NCBI RefSeq assembly: GCF_014195535.1
Contig: NZ_JACIBY010000008.1
Location: forward strand, 1-64,000
Length of the DNA: 64,000 bases
Direction of reading: 5' to 3'
Source of the DNA: Runella defluvii
Lineage (GTDB): Bacteria; Bacteroidota; Bacteroidia; Cytophagales; Spirosomataceae
A program made the position numbers and the translations under genes. The notes under the pieces were generated by a model, which saw only the letters and a list, made by a program, of their open reading frames with translations, ran no database searches and was not told where the DNA came from. This document shows positions 53,401 through 61,707 of the stretch, piece after piece; the stretch's first letter is position 1; every line of letters starts with the position of its first letter.

Positions 53401-55024
53401 AGGCAAAGTGTCGGTGAAAGGAGCGGCGTTGTCGCCCGTGTTGGATGGAACGGTGGATGTAAAAAAAGGACGTTTGACGTTCGACTATTTAAAAGCGGTA
53501 TTGTCATTTGAAGACAAAGTCTATTTTGGAGAAAGTGATATTCGGGTAAAAAACCTTCGCCTGACCGACCCTGAAGGTAACGTGGCCAATTTACGAGGGG
53601 GCGTTTACCACGATGGATTTAGCAAGTTTTCGATAGGGTTTGATGCCGAAATGCGCAACTTCCGAATGCTAAATACAACGATTCGGGACAATGAACTTTT
53701 CTACGGAAATGCCTATACAACGGGTACAATGGAGATTTTTGGCCCCATTAATAATTTGAATATCAGTGCCGATTTGACCAGCAATAAGGGAACAAAAATC
53801 TACATTCCGCTCGATGGTGCGGCCGAAGTGGCTTCCGAAGATTTTGTCCAGTTTGTGGTGCCAGTGGAAGATACCACCACGCAAATCGCGAAAGAAGATA
53901 AGGTTATTCCCGCCCAAGAAAGTAACATCAAAATGGATTTTCGCCTCAACATGACGCCCGATGCGTACTGCGAAATTCAGTTTGACCGCCAAGGAGGAGA
54001 TGCCATCAAAGCTTACGGACGAGGGCTTATTAATCTCAAAATTGATACCCGCGACGTGTTTGACATGGCAGGGTCGTACGAGATTCAAAACGGGGACTAT
54101 TTGTTTACCTTGCAAAATGTCATCAACAAGAAATTCCAAATCCAGAAAGGAAGCCGAATTTCTTGGACGGGCGACCCTTACGGTGCAATTCTCGATGTAA
54201 AGGCAAACTATTTGTCCAACGTTTCGTTGGCACCTGTACTGTCAGCAAGTACCACTACGACTTCTACTTCCAACAACGATGCGCTCATGTCGCGCCGTTA
54301 TCCAGTGGAAGTAACCATTGGCCTGAGCGAGCGAATGTTGTCGCCTCAAGTGACGTATGGTTTGAAGTTTAAAGAATATCCTGCGGCTTACTCGTACATT
54401 GTAACGGCTTTGGAAGAACGACTCAAGCGTGACGAACAGTCTCTGTCGCAGCAGGTGAGTAGTATGTTGTTATTTGGGCAGCTATTCTCTGACCAAAACA
54501 ACATCTTGGCGCAATCGGCGACGGGTATCGGAAACAGCATTGGAGAAATGGTAACGAGCCAAATCAACAAATGGGGGTCGTCGTTGAACGAAAACTTAGA
54601 GTTGGGCGTGTCGGGCTTAAACTTTAATTTGAACGACCCTACCATCAACGCTCTCAACAACTTGCAGTTACGCTTTTCGTACCGTTTCCTAAACGACCGT
54701 TTCCGCATCACGCGCGACGGCCGCTTGTCGTACGGCCAAAATCAATACGATGCGACGAGTTTATTGTTGGATTGGACCCTAGAATACTGGCTTAATGACG
54801 ACGGTAGCCAGCGCCTGCGGATGTACAACCGTAACGTCCAAAATCAGTATTTAGCATCTACGGGCACACCAATGGCCGTTTCCTATGGGGCCAGTTATTT
54901 GTTTACCCGTAGTTTCAATTCATTTAGAAATTTAGGGCCGAAAGAATCGCGCCCCGAAACGCTTCCCAAAACGGATTCAGGAAGGTTGACTACCTATCGT
55001 AATTCGGTAAACACCGAGAAATAA
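50435..55024 (+). CDS. Translocation/assembly module TamB-like protein (AsmA/DUF490)
   Basis: About 1529 residues from the ATG at 50435. One N-terminal membrane helix (LWHILNTLFILFVTVVLLAE), then a very long stretch of repeated beta strands (NLDEFIARIEELTANPNSPG, FKANGRFEP, LNGKMSTNASEELAFETHNF), as in the lipid-conducting groove of TamB/YhdP proteins. The C-terminal DUF490 domain includes MDFRLNMTPDAYCEIQFDRQ, GDAIKAYGRGLINLKIDTRD, DMAGSYEIQNGDYLFTLQNV and SLLFGQLFSDQ-like motifs. It spans the periplasm and supports outer-membrane protein or lipid delivery. The TamA partner is not in the window. Confidence 0.92.
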   Translation: MKRILWHILNTLFILFVTVVLLAEMISLCVQFPLIQTSLVGYVTQKLSKELQHPTSVGRVSIKWFNAVSLEKVEIRDRKGRPMIQVERLDVNHDFLELAIGKDKKTFGTWLDEATLYRPSVWLVKNPKTGDLNLDEFIARIEELTANPNSPGVKDQNVPFYIKQVHLIEGTFRFDDPREQRMSGKAFDYNHFTLKGISGEAKNFMILGDTIALKVRGLHTYDKRTNLTVKGLNSNVMYCRTKLELADLYAPIGNSIIRNYISFNYDKPSAFGDFNAKVLMKAHIDSSRVRSEDLGWFADYLFTLNETWKVHGDFLGTVNDFKLTNTDLRFGKNSRLRGKIAFKGVTEFATSLLDFDMIETRVDAADLYQYYPEKSFNDLAKKFGVVDFSGKYKGTIDRFNMSGDFKTAMGQINVRALEMNLAAPVPTYVADMKTQDFDLGKLVEDDAFSQLDLDGKISGKGFDVKNAGLRFDGKMPKFTYNGYVYKNVYLNGTLQNKLFKGSVIVRDTNLIADVDGTFNFNKERYSYHAEGFVQRADLRALKFMKDSLLIHTELNVDLEGNTMDEMVGKAKFLNNYATFKNRNLVVDTLLVDSRLEEKNRDLDIRSEFFNFKANGRFEPTKAVVDLARLFDEYQMYFLGDEAAQIAYYENKQLKKPIGERYSVAYDLKFKKMDRLLAFLFPEGYVSNGSRVEGVFTVDNTSMFSMTGQLDTLKIGNNSFYHTEVDLNTSKFTNTPQVLASAIIRSDQQKLVGIAPTENMQIEAAWNEDHIAFRSNLRQQKLPNRATLNGELRFVGDYMSLQFKKSKLRLLEEDWNLDANNLITINGSEVLLSNVNLKADKKDQLISLNGKMSTNASEELAFETHNFELATLNPVLNVNLGGVANGSLTMRDVYRTLIFDSQLQIKKLTYNNFLMGNLIGDGEWDPVDKHLHVDIHLDKNEKREFTVTGTYTPDRTDNELDLTAEFNETNLNLIEPFARGLVSNITGKAVGKVSVKGAALSPVLDGTVDVKKGRLTFDYLKAVLSFEDKVYFGESDIRVKNLRLTDPEGNVANLRGGVYHDGFSKFSIGFDAEMRNFRMLNTTIRDNELFYGNAYTTGTMEIFGPINNLNISADLTSNKGTKIYIPLDGAAEVASEDFVQFVVPVEDTTTQIAKEDKVIPAQESNIKMDFRLNMTPDAYCEIQFDRQGGDAIKAYGRGLINLKIDTRDVFDMAGSYEIQNGDYLFTLQNVINKKFQIQKGSRISWTGDPYGAILDVKANYLSNVSLAPVLSASTTTTSTSNNDALMSRRYPVEVTIGLSERMLSPQVTYGLKFKEYPAAYSYIVTALEERLKRDEQSLSQQVSSMLLFGQLFSDQNNILAQSATGIGNSIGEMVTSQINKWGSSLNENLELGVSGLNFNLNDPTINALNNLQLRFSYRFLNDRFRITRDGRLSYGQNQYDATSLLLDWTLEYWLNDDGSQRLRMYNRNVQNQYLASTGTPMAVSYGASYLFTRSFNSFRNLGPKESRPETLPKTDSGRLTTYRNSVNTEK

Positions 55025-55052
55025 CGTAAAAAGGGTTGCTCACATGTGCTGA

Positions 55053-55079
55053 GGGTTGCTCACAACCCGATTTTTTTTT
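55053..55079 (+). terminator. Terminator after tamB built on the CGGGTTG palindrome, copy 3
   Basis: GGGTTG (55053-55058), loop CTCA, CAACCC (55063-55068), then GA and nine T residues (55071-55079). A half copy, AAGGGTTGCTCACA, precedes it at about 55030-55043. Here the repeat family clearly serves as an intrinsic terminator. The rest of 55080-55329 has a dispersed repeat and no gene. Confidence 0.8.
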
Positions 55080-55179
55080 GTGTGTGGTTGCTCCCGACCC
55101 GACGAAATCAGCGATTAGAGCGCTGGGAAGTTGTGTATTATATCACCTTTAACTTTAAAAAGTGTTAGCCAAGTTTCTT

Positions 55180-55213
55180 TAAAGTTTTACCCGCTGATTG
55201 GCGCAGATTAAAA
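55180..55213. repeat. Dispersed AATCTGCG repeat, copy 2 (inverted)
   Basis: Reverse complement of 19557-19590 with 2 differences in 34 bases; continues with the related word AAATCCGCAGATAAACGCCG (55210-55229). Located between the convergent tamB and TlpA genes, just as copy 1 lies between convergent genes. Confidence 0.75.
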
Positions 55214-55329
55214 TCCGCAGATAAACGCCGATAATATGCTTTCATAAGTCATTTTTTAAGCGAAGATATGGGTTTATATTATTTCAAATGTATTCAAAAG
55301 ACATACGTTTAATGGTTTAAATATACATT

Positions 55330-56838
55330 TTAATTTTCTTGGATTAGTTTATCTATTAAAGTTGTAAACTCTTTGATGTTTCTAACATCTGGAGCATACA
55401 TTTTTAAAATTTTACCTTCTTGATTTAAAATAATATATCTGGGTAAATATTTTACATCAAATTTTTTAGCAAATTCAGATTTCATACCCCCAACAATCCA
55501 GTAAGAGTCTTCAGGTTTTAATTGTAATTTATTCGTACTTTTTCTCCAATTTTCTTCTTTATCATCCAAAGAGATTTTAAGAAAAGAAACCTTTTTTTCG
55601 GTAGAATAGTTTGTCATTAATGATTCAATTAAAGGAAATGTGTCAATGCAATTTCCGCACCAACTTGCCCATAAATCAATGACAGTAACAGGGGTTAGCT
55701 TTTTGTTGAGTACATATTCGTGATTAGAAGGTGTACTAATTTTAAATTCATCGATAAAATCTTTATCTGTGTACCTTGTTGAATTAGGGTCGATTTCAGT
55801 ATAATATCGTTGTCGTATCAAAGTTCTTCTTTCTTCGCTTAGGTAGGAATCGTATAGCGTAATTAATGAATCTACTGATGGATAGTTAGGTGGGTAGTTT
55901 CTGGCTACGGAAGCTAAAAAATATAAGTTATTGGTGATGGCGTAATTGCGCTTTTCCCCATCGTAATTATTTGATACATAGTCTAATAGATAGGCGTAGT
56001 GACCAATTTTGTGGTACAAAGCGTTATCTTTTGATTCTCGTACCCTTGCCAAAATATAGTCAGGTAAATACGAGCTAAAAAAAAGGACACTACTTCCTGA
56101 GTTTAAATCAATTTCTTCTTTCAGGAGACTTGCTGGTTGGATATATTTATTAAAAAATTGTACTGCTTTATCTGCTTTGTAATTTCGGGCATTAATGAAA
56201 TTAATCAAACGCCCCAATTTATGGTAAGCTAATTCTGTTTTTTGAGTTTTAAAAAACGATTTAATTGATTCGTCAGGCTGCGAGTTGCTTAAATTTTCAT
56301 AGACAGAATAAACTGAATCTAATTTTTTGTAGTGACTTTCGATTTTTTCTAGATATTCTTCTTCAGTTATTGTTTTTCCTATATTTCTTAAAGTTGGTAA
56401 ATTTCTGCTAATATTTATATTTCCTAAATAATCATTAGCAATTTTTCCAATTCCGAAATAGTCAAAAAATATAATTCCGTCTTTAGTGTTATTTTTATCA
56501 ATAACAACGGTTAGTTGATGACGTGGCGCAATAAATATTTTACGCTGAATCCCATTTATTATCACTTCCATGCTTATTGGTTTTGCGAAATGATATTTCT
56601 TTTCGCAAACTCCATTACTTACTGCTAAAGTATCAGTAGAATAAGTTAGATAGTTTAAACTGTATCTTAATATAATATAAGGAGTTGGAAAGTTTTTTAG
56701 TTCGAAACGAACTGTTGATTCGATTTGCGTACTATCAGGATTCAAATGGGGATACTTATTTGAGTCCCAATGCCCATTTCCAAAGCAACCAAATACTTTT
56801 GTAATTACAATTAGTGAAGAAATGATGAGTGTTTTCAT
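55330..56838 (-). CDS. TlpA-family thiol-disulfide protein
   Basis: 502 residues, exported (TLIISSLIVITKVFGCFGNG gives a signal peptide and perhaps a lipid-anchored Cys). The long N-terminal part (about residues 30-370) has DUF4369-like beta strands followed by helices without a recognised domain. The C-terminal thioredoxin domain has VIDLWASWCGNCIDTFPLIE and the cis-Pro region FDVKYLPRYIILNQEGKI. The gene is strikingly A+T-rich compared with its neighbours and may have been acquired. It differs from the TlpA protein at 18433 in its long middle region. Confidence 0.88.
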   Translation of the reverse strand: MKTLIISSLIVITKVFGCFGNGHWDSNKYPHLNPDSTQIESTVRFELKNFPTPYIILRYSLNYLTYSTDTLAVSNGVCEKKYHFAKPISMEVIINGIQRKIFIAPRHQLTVVIDKNNTKDGIIFFDYFGIGKIANDYLGNINISRNLPTLRNIGKTITEEEYLEKIESHYKKLDSVYSVYENLSNSQPDESIKSFFKTQKTELAYHKLGRLINFINARNYKADKAVQFFNKYIQPASLLKEEIDLNSGSSVLFFSSYLPDYILARVRESKDNALYHKIGHYAYLLDYVSNNYDGEKRNYAITNNLYFLASVARNYPPNYPSVDSLITLYDSYLSEERRTLIRQRYYTEIDPNSTRYTDKDFIDEFKISTPSNHEYVLNKKLTPVTVIDLWASWCGNCIDTFPLIESLMTNYSTEKKVSFLKISLDDKEENWRKSTNKLQLKPEDSYWIVGGMKSEFAKKFDVKYLPRYIILNQEGKILKMYAPDVRNIKEFTTLIDKLIQEN

Positions 56839-56866
56839 AGAAATAGTTGATTACTCTAGCCTATGC

Positions 56867-56897
56867 CAAAACTACAATTTTTTACTCAAGAGTACAA
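56867..56897 (-). promoter_or_regulatory. Bacteroidota-type promoter of the A+T-rich TlpA gene
   Basis: On the minus strand: TTG (56897-56895), 20 nt, TAGTTTTG (56874-56867), matching -33 TTG and -7 TAnnTTTG. The start codon (56838) is 29 nt downstream of the -7 box, leaving a leader of about 20 nt. Confidence 0.42.
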
Positions 56898-56951
56898 TTA
56901 GTTTTTCTTTAAATAAAAAGCCGTAGCTAGCCAAAGCTAGGTAAGCGATAA

Positions 56952-57113
56952 ATCACTGACCTGAGCATCGCCCTCAACGAAACCGTACAAGCCCGACAAA
57001 ATTATGTGAATGGATTGAAGACATACTGGACTTCCTTTTATACCTTGCGGCGATTAACGCTTTTCGATTTTTTGAAGAACGAGAAAATAACCGTTTCGGA
57101 AGGACGTTTTTAG
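56952..57113 (+). pseudogene. C-terminal fragment of a TolC-family outer-membrane efflux protein
   Basis: An open frame of 53 codons ending at TAG 57111-57113, with stop 56949 just upstream and no start codon. It reads DLSIALNETVQARQNYVNGL, KTYWTSFYTLRRLTLFDFLK and NEKITVSEGRF. The Y-N-G-L..YW..Y..LRRLTL.DF pattern is the well-known end of CzcC/TolC-type channel proteins in Bacteroidota. Everything upstream of the last helix is missing, replaced by A+T-rich sequence next to the TlpA gene. It is therefore the tail of a gene deleted by an insertion or rearrangement. Confidence 0.8.
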
Positions 57114-57137
57114 TAACACGTGGTTCAGGATCGCCTG

Positions 57138-59714
57138 ATGACATTCAGTATTCATTCAAATTCAATGAGATTTCTTCTTTTTTGGCAAAATTGGAACCGT
57201 TCTGAGCGGTTTTTGTACCTTACTGCTTTAGGGCTTTTGACGTTTAGCTTGGTTTGTCTTCTCTTTTTTCACTACCGTGGTATCGAAAATTCGATTGAGT
57301 GGAAAGTTTTGAGCGAATTGGACGAAGTACCCGTAAAGCTCGATAGTTTGAAGGTGAGTGGGCAGCAGTTAGCAGATAGCAGTCAGCGGTCGGCAGATAG
57401 CGGACAGCAGTCAGAAGAAACCCTCTTTTTGTTGGGAAAAGCCTATATTTTAAAAGAGCAATTTGTACCTGTTCAAATCGACGTCCCCGAATGGCTGGGC
57501 TGGGGGTATTTGGGGGGCGTGTTGGCGGGTTTTGTGCTATTGTTGGCCGCAATTTCGGGCTTGCCACGTAGGTGGTACATTGGCGCGATGATGTTAGTCA
57601 TTACGCTGCTTTCACTGTCTCATTTTGAAGTGCTGCAACTTTTTGGGACCGACAATTCAACGGGCTTTGTGGTGGTAGCGGCAGTGTTGGGTATTGTAAG
57701 TTACTATGTCCACGCTTTTCGAGAAGATATGCCGATGGTGCAGCGGATTTTTCTATTTGCGGGAGTGGTAGGCGTTTTAGTAGGCGTTTTTTATTTTGGA
57801 AGCAATGCTCCTCTGCAAGCACTGACGGCGACTACCTATAGTTTGCTTCCCATGTTGATGTTGAGCGTTGGGTTTATCGGGTGGCTGTCGATAGAAATTG
57901 TGGCGGGTTTTGTGTATGTCGTCACCAACCCACGAACAGGTTTTGGCAAGACGAGTTTGTTCAACTTTTTGTTTTTGTCGGTACTGTACATTTTTAGTAC
58001 GTATCTGTTGTATCTCAAAGTAACCCGTCAGAGTGATGCGGCGTTTTGGTATATAAGCCCTGTCGTGATATATACTATAAGTCTTGCTTTAGGGATATGG
58101 AGTTTTGCCCGACGAACCGAAGCATTTTTACCTTTTCGTGAGATTGGGGCATGGTTATACGTCGGACTAGGATTGGTGACGACTTCTGTGATGTCCTTTG
58201 CGCTTTTTACCCATAACAATTCGTTTATTGAAGTTTTTGAAGATGCGGTGGTGTATAGCCAATTGTGCATCGGAACGCTGTTTGTGGTCTATGTTGGTCT
58301 TAATTTCTGGCCGTTGTTCAAACAGGGAAAAGCCGTTTATAAAGTGGTGTACAAACCCATGCGATTTTTACAGTCGCAGGCTTGGCTGATTGGTGGCATG
58401 GCTTGGATTGCCATTTTAGCTTTTAATCGTTTTTATACCATCGACCAAGCGCAGGCGGGTTATTACAATGGATTGGGCGATTTACATACCGTTACGCGGG
58501 AGTGGACAGTGGCGAGTGGTTATTACCAACAAGCATTGGATATTGATTATCAGAACCATAAGTCGGCTTTTGCCCTAGCATCCTTGGCTTTGCGGCAGGG
58601 AGATCAGGCTACGGCAGGGTCTTTTTTTCAACAAGCCTTGCAAAAAGACCCGACGCCACAAGCGTATGTGGGTTTGGGGCAGGCGCTGCTGAACGAAAAC
58701 CTATTTTTTGATGCGGTTTTTAACCTACGAAAAGGATTAAAAACGTTTCCTGATAATGGTGAAATTCAAAACAATCTAGGGTATTTGTATTCTCGAACGG
58801 CCATTGCAGACTCTACGTATTATTATTTTGAGCTGGCACGTCAGAATGCTAAAAACCGCGACGTGGCGGAGAGTAATTTGCTGGCTTTCTGGGCAAAAGC
58901 ACTTACTATCTCGTCGGGGAAAGGGTCGTTGGCGTCGTTGGGGCTTACCAAAAAGGACGTAGAAGAAACGCAATTGCTCGAAAACAAAGCCGCCAATCTT
59001 TCGCACGAAGCCAACCGATTGGCCGTTGTGCAGCTAACAAATACCCGCACCGAAGCCGTGAAGGTAGCCCCTGATTTTGCCAAAGATTCGGCATTGAGTG
59101 TCAATAACTTTGCGTATTTGTACAACTTGGGGCAATTTACGAAAGATACAAACCAAGCCATTTTGTTTAAAAAACTGATAAATACGGGCAACAACGGTAA
59201 TTTTTACCATGAGCTGCAAGTAGCCCAAGCGTACGCGGAATATCCCCGAAACAAATTGACGGCCCTCGATATTTTGGCGTCGGAAACAGTAGCGGATACT
59301 TCCCAAAAGGTAGCGATGGCCCGTCAGATGCTGGATTTTTGGCTTATCAAAGAAGCCCGTCCAAGCTATGTAAACCTTGCTAAATTGAAAACAAAAGCCG
59401 ACTATTGGACGGCGGTGAGACAGCATCCGTTTGACATGGGTGTATTGACGGCGGCGACCCACTATTTCAATGCTCAAAAAAATCCAAAAGCGGCCTACGA
59501 TATTCTACTCAATGCCTTACGCTTTCGTCGGACAGCGCCTGAGTTGCAAAAATTGTATGTTCTTCAGTGTTTAAAATTATACCTAACTGACTTCGCAGAA
59601 GAAGGGCTACAGGACTTAGCTCAAATGACCACTGCTACCGATTATCAAGCATTTTTGAAAACCTATCAAGCCCAACGCGCACTCATCGAAAAAGAACGCG
59701 AAAGTTTCAGGTAA
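57138..59714 (+). CDS. Multi-span membrane protein with C-terminal TPR region
   Basis: About 858 residues from the ATG at 57138; ATG 57165 is equally possible. The N-terminal 430 residues contain roughly ten membrane helices (FLYLTALGLLTFSLVCLLFF, GYLGGVLAGFVLLLAAISGL, IFLFAGVVGVLVGVFYFG and others). The rest is soluble and helical with TPR-like units (AGYYNGLGDLHTVTREWTVA, SGYYQQALDIDYQNHKSAFA, QAYVGLGQALLNENLFFDAV). No enzymatic motif is recognised; its partner could be an O-antigen- or secretion-related system, but nothing near says so. Residues about 74-96 are encoded by a word-repeat array, see the repeat entry. Confidence 0.75.
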   Translation: MTFSIHSNSMRFLLFWQNWNRSERFLYLTALGLLTFSLVCLLFFHYRGIENSIEWKVLSELDEVPVKLDSLKVSGQQLADSSQRSADSGQQSEETLFLLGKAYILKEQFVPVQIDVPEWLGWGYLGGVLAGFVLLLAAISGLPRRWYIGAMMLVITLLSLSHFEVLQLFGTDNSTGFVVVAAVLGIVSYYVHAFREDMPMVQRIFLFAGVVGVLVGVFYFGSNAPLQALTATTYSLLPMLMLSVGFIGWLSIEIVAGFVYVVTNPRTGFGKTSLFNFLFLSVLYIFSTYLLYLKVTRQSDAAFWYISPVVIYTISLALGIWSFARRTEAFLPFREIGAWLYVGLGLVTTSVMSFALFTHNNSFIEVFEDAVVYSQLCIGTLFVVYVGLNFWPLFKQGKAVYKVVYKPMRFLQSQAWLIGGMAWIAILAFNRFYTIDQAQAGYYNGLGDLHTVTREWTVASGYYQQALDIDYQNHKSAFALASLALRQGDQATAGSFFQQALQKDPTPQAYVGLGQALLNENLFFDAVFNLRKGLKTFPDNGEIQNNLGYLYSRTAIADSTYYYFELARQNAKNRDVAESNLLAFWAKALTISSGKGSLASLGLTKKDVEETQLLENKAANLSHEANRLAVVQLTNTRTEAVKVAPDFAKDSALSVNNFAYLYNLGQFTKDTNQAILFKKLINTGNNGNFYHELQVAQAYAEYPRNKLTALDILASETVADTSQKVAMARQMLDFWLIKEARPSYVNLAKLKTKADYWTAVRQHPFDMGVLTAATHYFNAQKNPKAAYDILLNALRFRRTAPELQKLYVLQCLKLYLTDFAEEGLQDLAQMTTATDYQAFLKTYQAQRALIEKERESFR
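57361..57415. repeat. GCAGTTAGCAGATAGCAGTCAG word-repeat array inside a coding region
   Basis: Made of variants of GCAGTTAGCAGATA, GCAGTCAGCGG, GCAGATAGCGG and ACAGCAGTCAG. In the reading frame of the membrane protein it encodes SGQQLADSSQRSADSGQQSE, a low-complexity stretch between the first and second membrane helices. The same style of degenerate array is intergenic elsewhere (for example 45606). Confidence 0.75.
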
Positions 59715-59782
59715 AAATGTACCTTTACACATTGTTTTTTCCCTGCTTTTGAACTTTCGTTAATTTTTAAAAACCACGTATT

Positions 59783-60874
59783 ATGTGGAAAGTTGTTGCC
59801 ACGGGTCTTGGCATACTTGCCTTGTTGTTTAGCTGTGTGTTTGGGTATTTTTATTTTAAGTATTTACGCTACGAAACCGATTTTGTAGCCGAATATCTTC
59901 AGAAAAATCCTCAAAAATGTGCTATCTATTATGCTAAAAACGGGAAGGTGGAGGTCGCCCACAGGGTGGACACCTTGATGCCGCTGGCAAGTACCGTAAA
60001 GGTTATCATTGCTGTGGAGTTTGCGCAGCAGGTAGCTTCTGGAAAAATAAAACCAGAGGAACCGATTGCGATAGGAGAACTAGCGCGGTTTTACATTCCA
60101 GAAACCGATGGAGGCGCTCATCCGCAATGGTTGGCCGAACAAAGAAAAACCAAAAAATTGCAAAATAACGCAGTGCCGTTGTTAGAAGTAGCCAAAGGAA
60201 TGCTTCAATACAGTAGCAATGCCAACACGGAGTATTTGATGTGGAAATTGGGTTTGAACAACATCAATGCCAATTTACCCAAATTGGGGCTAACCAAACA
60301 CCAGCCGTTGTACCCTTTTGTGTCGGCTTTGTATGTTTGTTCGGACGAGCATTCAGAGGCTGCGATGAAAAACTTGCCAATGTCAGTTTATTTGGAACGT
60401 GCCAATAAATATTTTGAATTACTGAAAATAGACACAACAACGAAGGCCAATTTTAAGCTAGCCAATATTCCGTTGCCAGTACAAAAGGTTTGGTCGAATC
60501 GTTTACCAGCTTCAACGGCGGCAGAATACGGTTCTTTGATGCAAAAAATAGATAGTCGTACCTATTTTGATACAGCCACCCAAACCGTACTCGATGACCT
60601 AATGGAGTGGCCAATGCGATTAAACCCTGAAAATAAACGGTATTTTACGCATTTCGGGGCAAAGGGTGGCTCTACCGCATTTGTGTTGAATTATGCCTTG
60701 TATGCCACTGATAAAAAAGGAAATAAAATTGAATTTGTCCTGTTTACCAACGAATTAAAGGTGTTTGACCAAACCCTTTTGCAGGCGGAGTTTCAGGAGT
60801 TTCTAAAGCGAATCATGAAAAATGACGCTGATAGCAAGGAAGTGTTAGACATTTTGAAAAAAATACAGTCATGA
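59783..60874 (+). CDS. Serine hydrolase of the class A beta-lactamase fold
   Basis: 363 residues with an N-terminal membrane anchor ([20 protein letters not shown]). The three active-site signatures are present: S70-x-x-K73 in [10 protein letters not shown]144-S-N146 in [12 protein letters not shown] in place of SDN, and K294-GG-S in GAKGGSTAF in place of KTG/KSG. No clear Glu-x-x-x-Asn omega-loop motif is visible, so beta-lactam hydrolysis is doubtful and a penicillin-binding or esterase role is as likely. Its stop overlaps the start of the ABC ATPase gene by 4 bp (ATGA). Confidence 0.85.
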   Translation: MWKVVATGLGILALLFSCVFGYFYFKYLRYETDFVAEYLQKNPQKCAIYYAKNGKVEVAHRVDTLMPLASTVKVIIAVEFAQQVASGKIKPEEPIAIGELARFYIPETDGGAHPQWLAEQRKTKKLQNNAVPLLEVAKGMLQYSSNANTEYLMWKLGLNNINANLPKLGLTKHQPLYPFVSALYVCSDEHSEAAMKNLPMSVYLERANKYFELLKIDTTTKANFKLANIPLPVQKVWSNRLPASTAAEYGSLMQKIDSRTYFDTATQTVLDDLMEWPMRLNPENKRYFTHFGAKGGSTAFVLNYALYATDKKGNKIEFVLFTNELKVFDQTLLQAEFQEFLKRIMKNDADSKEVLDILKKIQS

Positions 60875-61593
60875 AAATTATCGAAACTTCGCACATCGCC
60901 AAACGCTACATCATGGGTACCGAAATCATCGACGCCCTCAAAGATGTGACCATCTCGGTTAGTAAAGGAGAATATGTGGCTTTTATGGGTCCTTCTGGAT
61001 CAGGAAAGTCAACATTAATGAACATCATTGGATGTTTGGATTCGCCTACTTCGGGAAAGTATATCTTAAATAGCAAGGACGTAAGCGATATGACCGAAAA
61101 TGAATTGGCTGAGGTGCGAAACAAAGAGATTGGGTTTGTGTTTCAAACTTTTAACCTGTTGCCTCGGATGACTTCGCTCGAAAATGTGGCACTTCCCTTG
61201 ATTTATGCAGGATACACAAAAGCACAACGCACCGAACGTGCCATGGCTGCACTGAAAAGTGTGGGTTTGGAACAACGGGCTGGACACCGCCCCAATGAAC
61301 TTTCGGGAGGGCAGCGTCAGCGGGTGGCTGTTGCCCGCGCATTGGTCAATGACCCAAGTATTTTGTTGGCCGACGAACCGACAGGTAACTTGGACACCCG
61401 CACTTCTTACGAAATCATGGATTTGTTTGACCAACTTCATTCTAAAGGAAACACGATTGTCGTCGTTACGCACGAAGATGACATTGCCAAATATGCCCAC
61501 CGCATCATCCGTCTGCGCGACGGGCTAGTGGAAACTGACGTAGTAAACGCAAATCCAACGAAAGTAAAACTGACGCAGTTGAAAGCCGAATAA
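60871..61593 (+). CDS. ABC transporter ATP-binding protein, LolD/MacB type
   Basis: 240 residues. Walker [14 protein letters not shown]-loop [20 protein letters not shown], signature [15 protein letters not shown], Walker [17 protein letters not shown] and the switch His in [14 protein letters not shown]. The insertion and LPRMT block fit the MacB/LolD subgroup that works with FtsX-like permeases in lipoprotein release or macrolide/peptide export. No permease gene follows; a terminator does, so the partner is encoded elsewhere. Translational coupling to the serine hydrolase gene suggests a shared function. Confidence 0.93.
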   Translation: MKIIETSHIAKRYIMGTEIIDALKDVTISVSKGEYVAFMGPSGSGKSTLMNIIGCLDSPTSGKYILNSKDVSDMTENELAEVRNKEIGFVFQTFNLLPRMTSLENVALPLIYAGYTKAQRTERAMAALKSVGLEQRAGHRPNELSGGQRQRVAVARALVNDPSILLADEPTGNLDTRTSYEIMDLFDQLHSKGNTIVVVTHEDDIAKYAHRIIRLRDGLVETDVVNANPTKVKLTQLKAE

Positions 61594-61657
61594 GCTAAAT
61601 GGGCATTTTGTGTGGTGGGTTATTCATAATGTGTGGTGGGTTACTATAACCCACCTG

Positions 61658-61707
61658 AGAGGTTTCTCAAAACCGAACGAATCCGAGGTTTTGAGAAACC
61701 TCTTTTT
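61658..61707 (+). terminator. Rho-independent terminator after the ABC ATPase gene
   Basis: 17-bp perfect stem AGAGGTTTCTCAAAACC (61658-61674) / GGTTTTGAGAAACCTCT (61687-61703), followed by TTTT. Just before it lies a smaller palindrome, GTGGGTTACTATAACCCAC (61636-61654). Confidence 0.88.
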
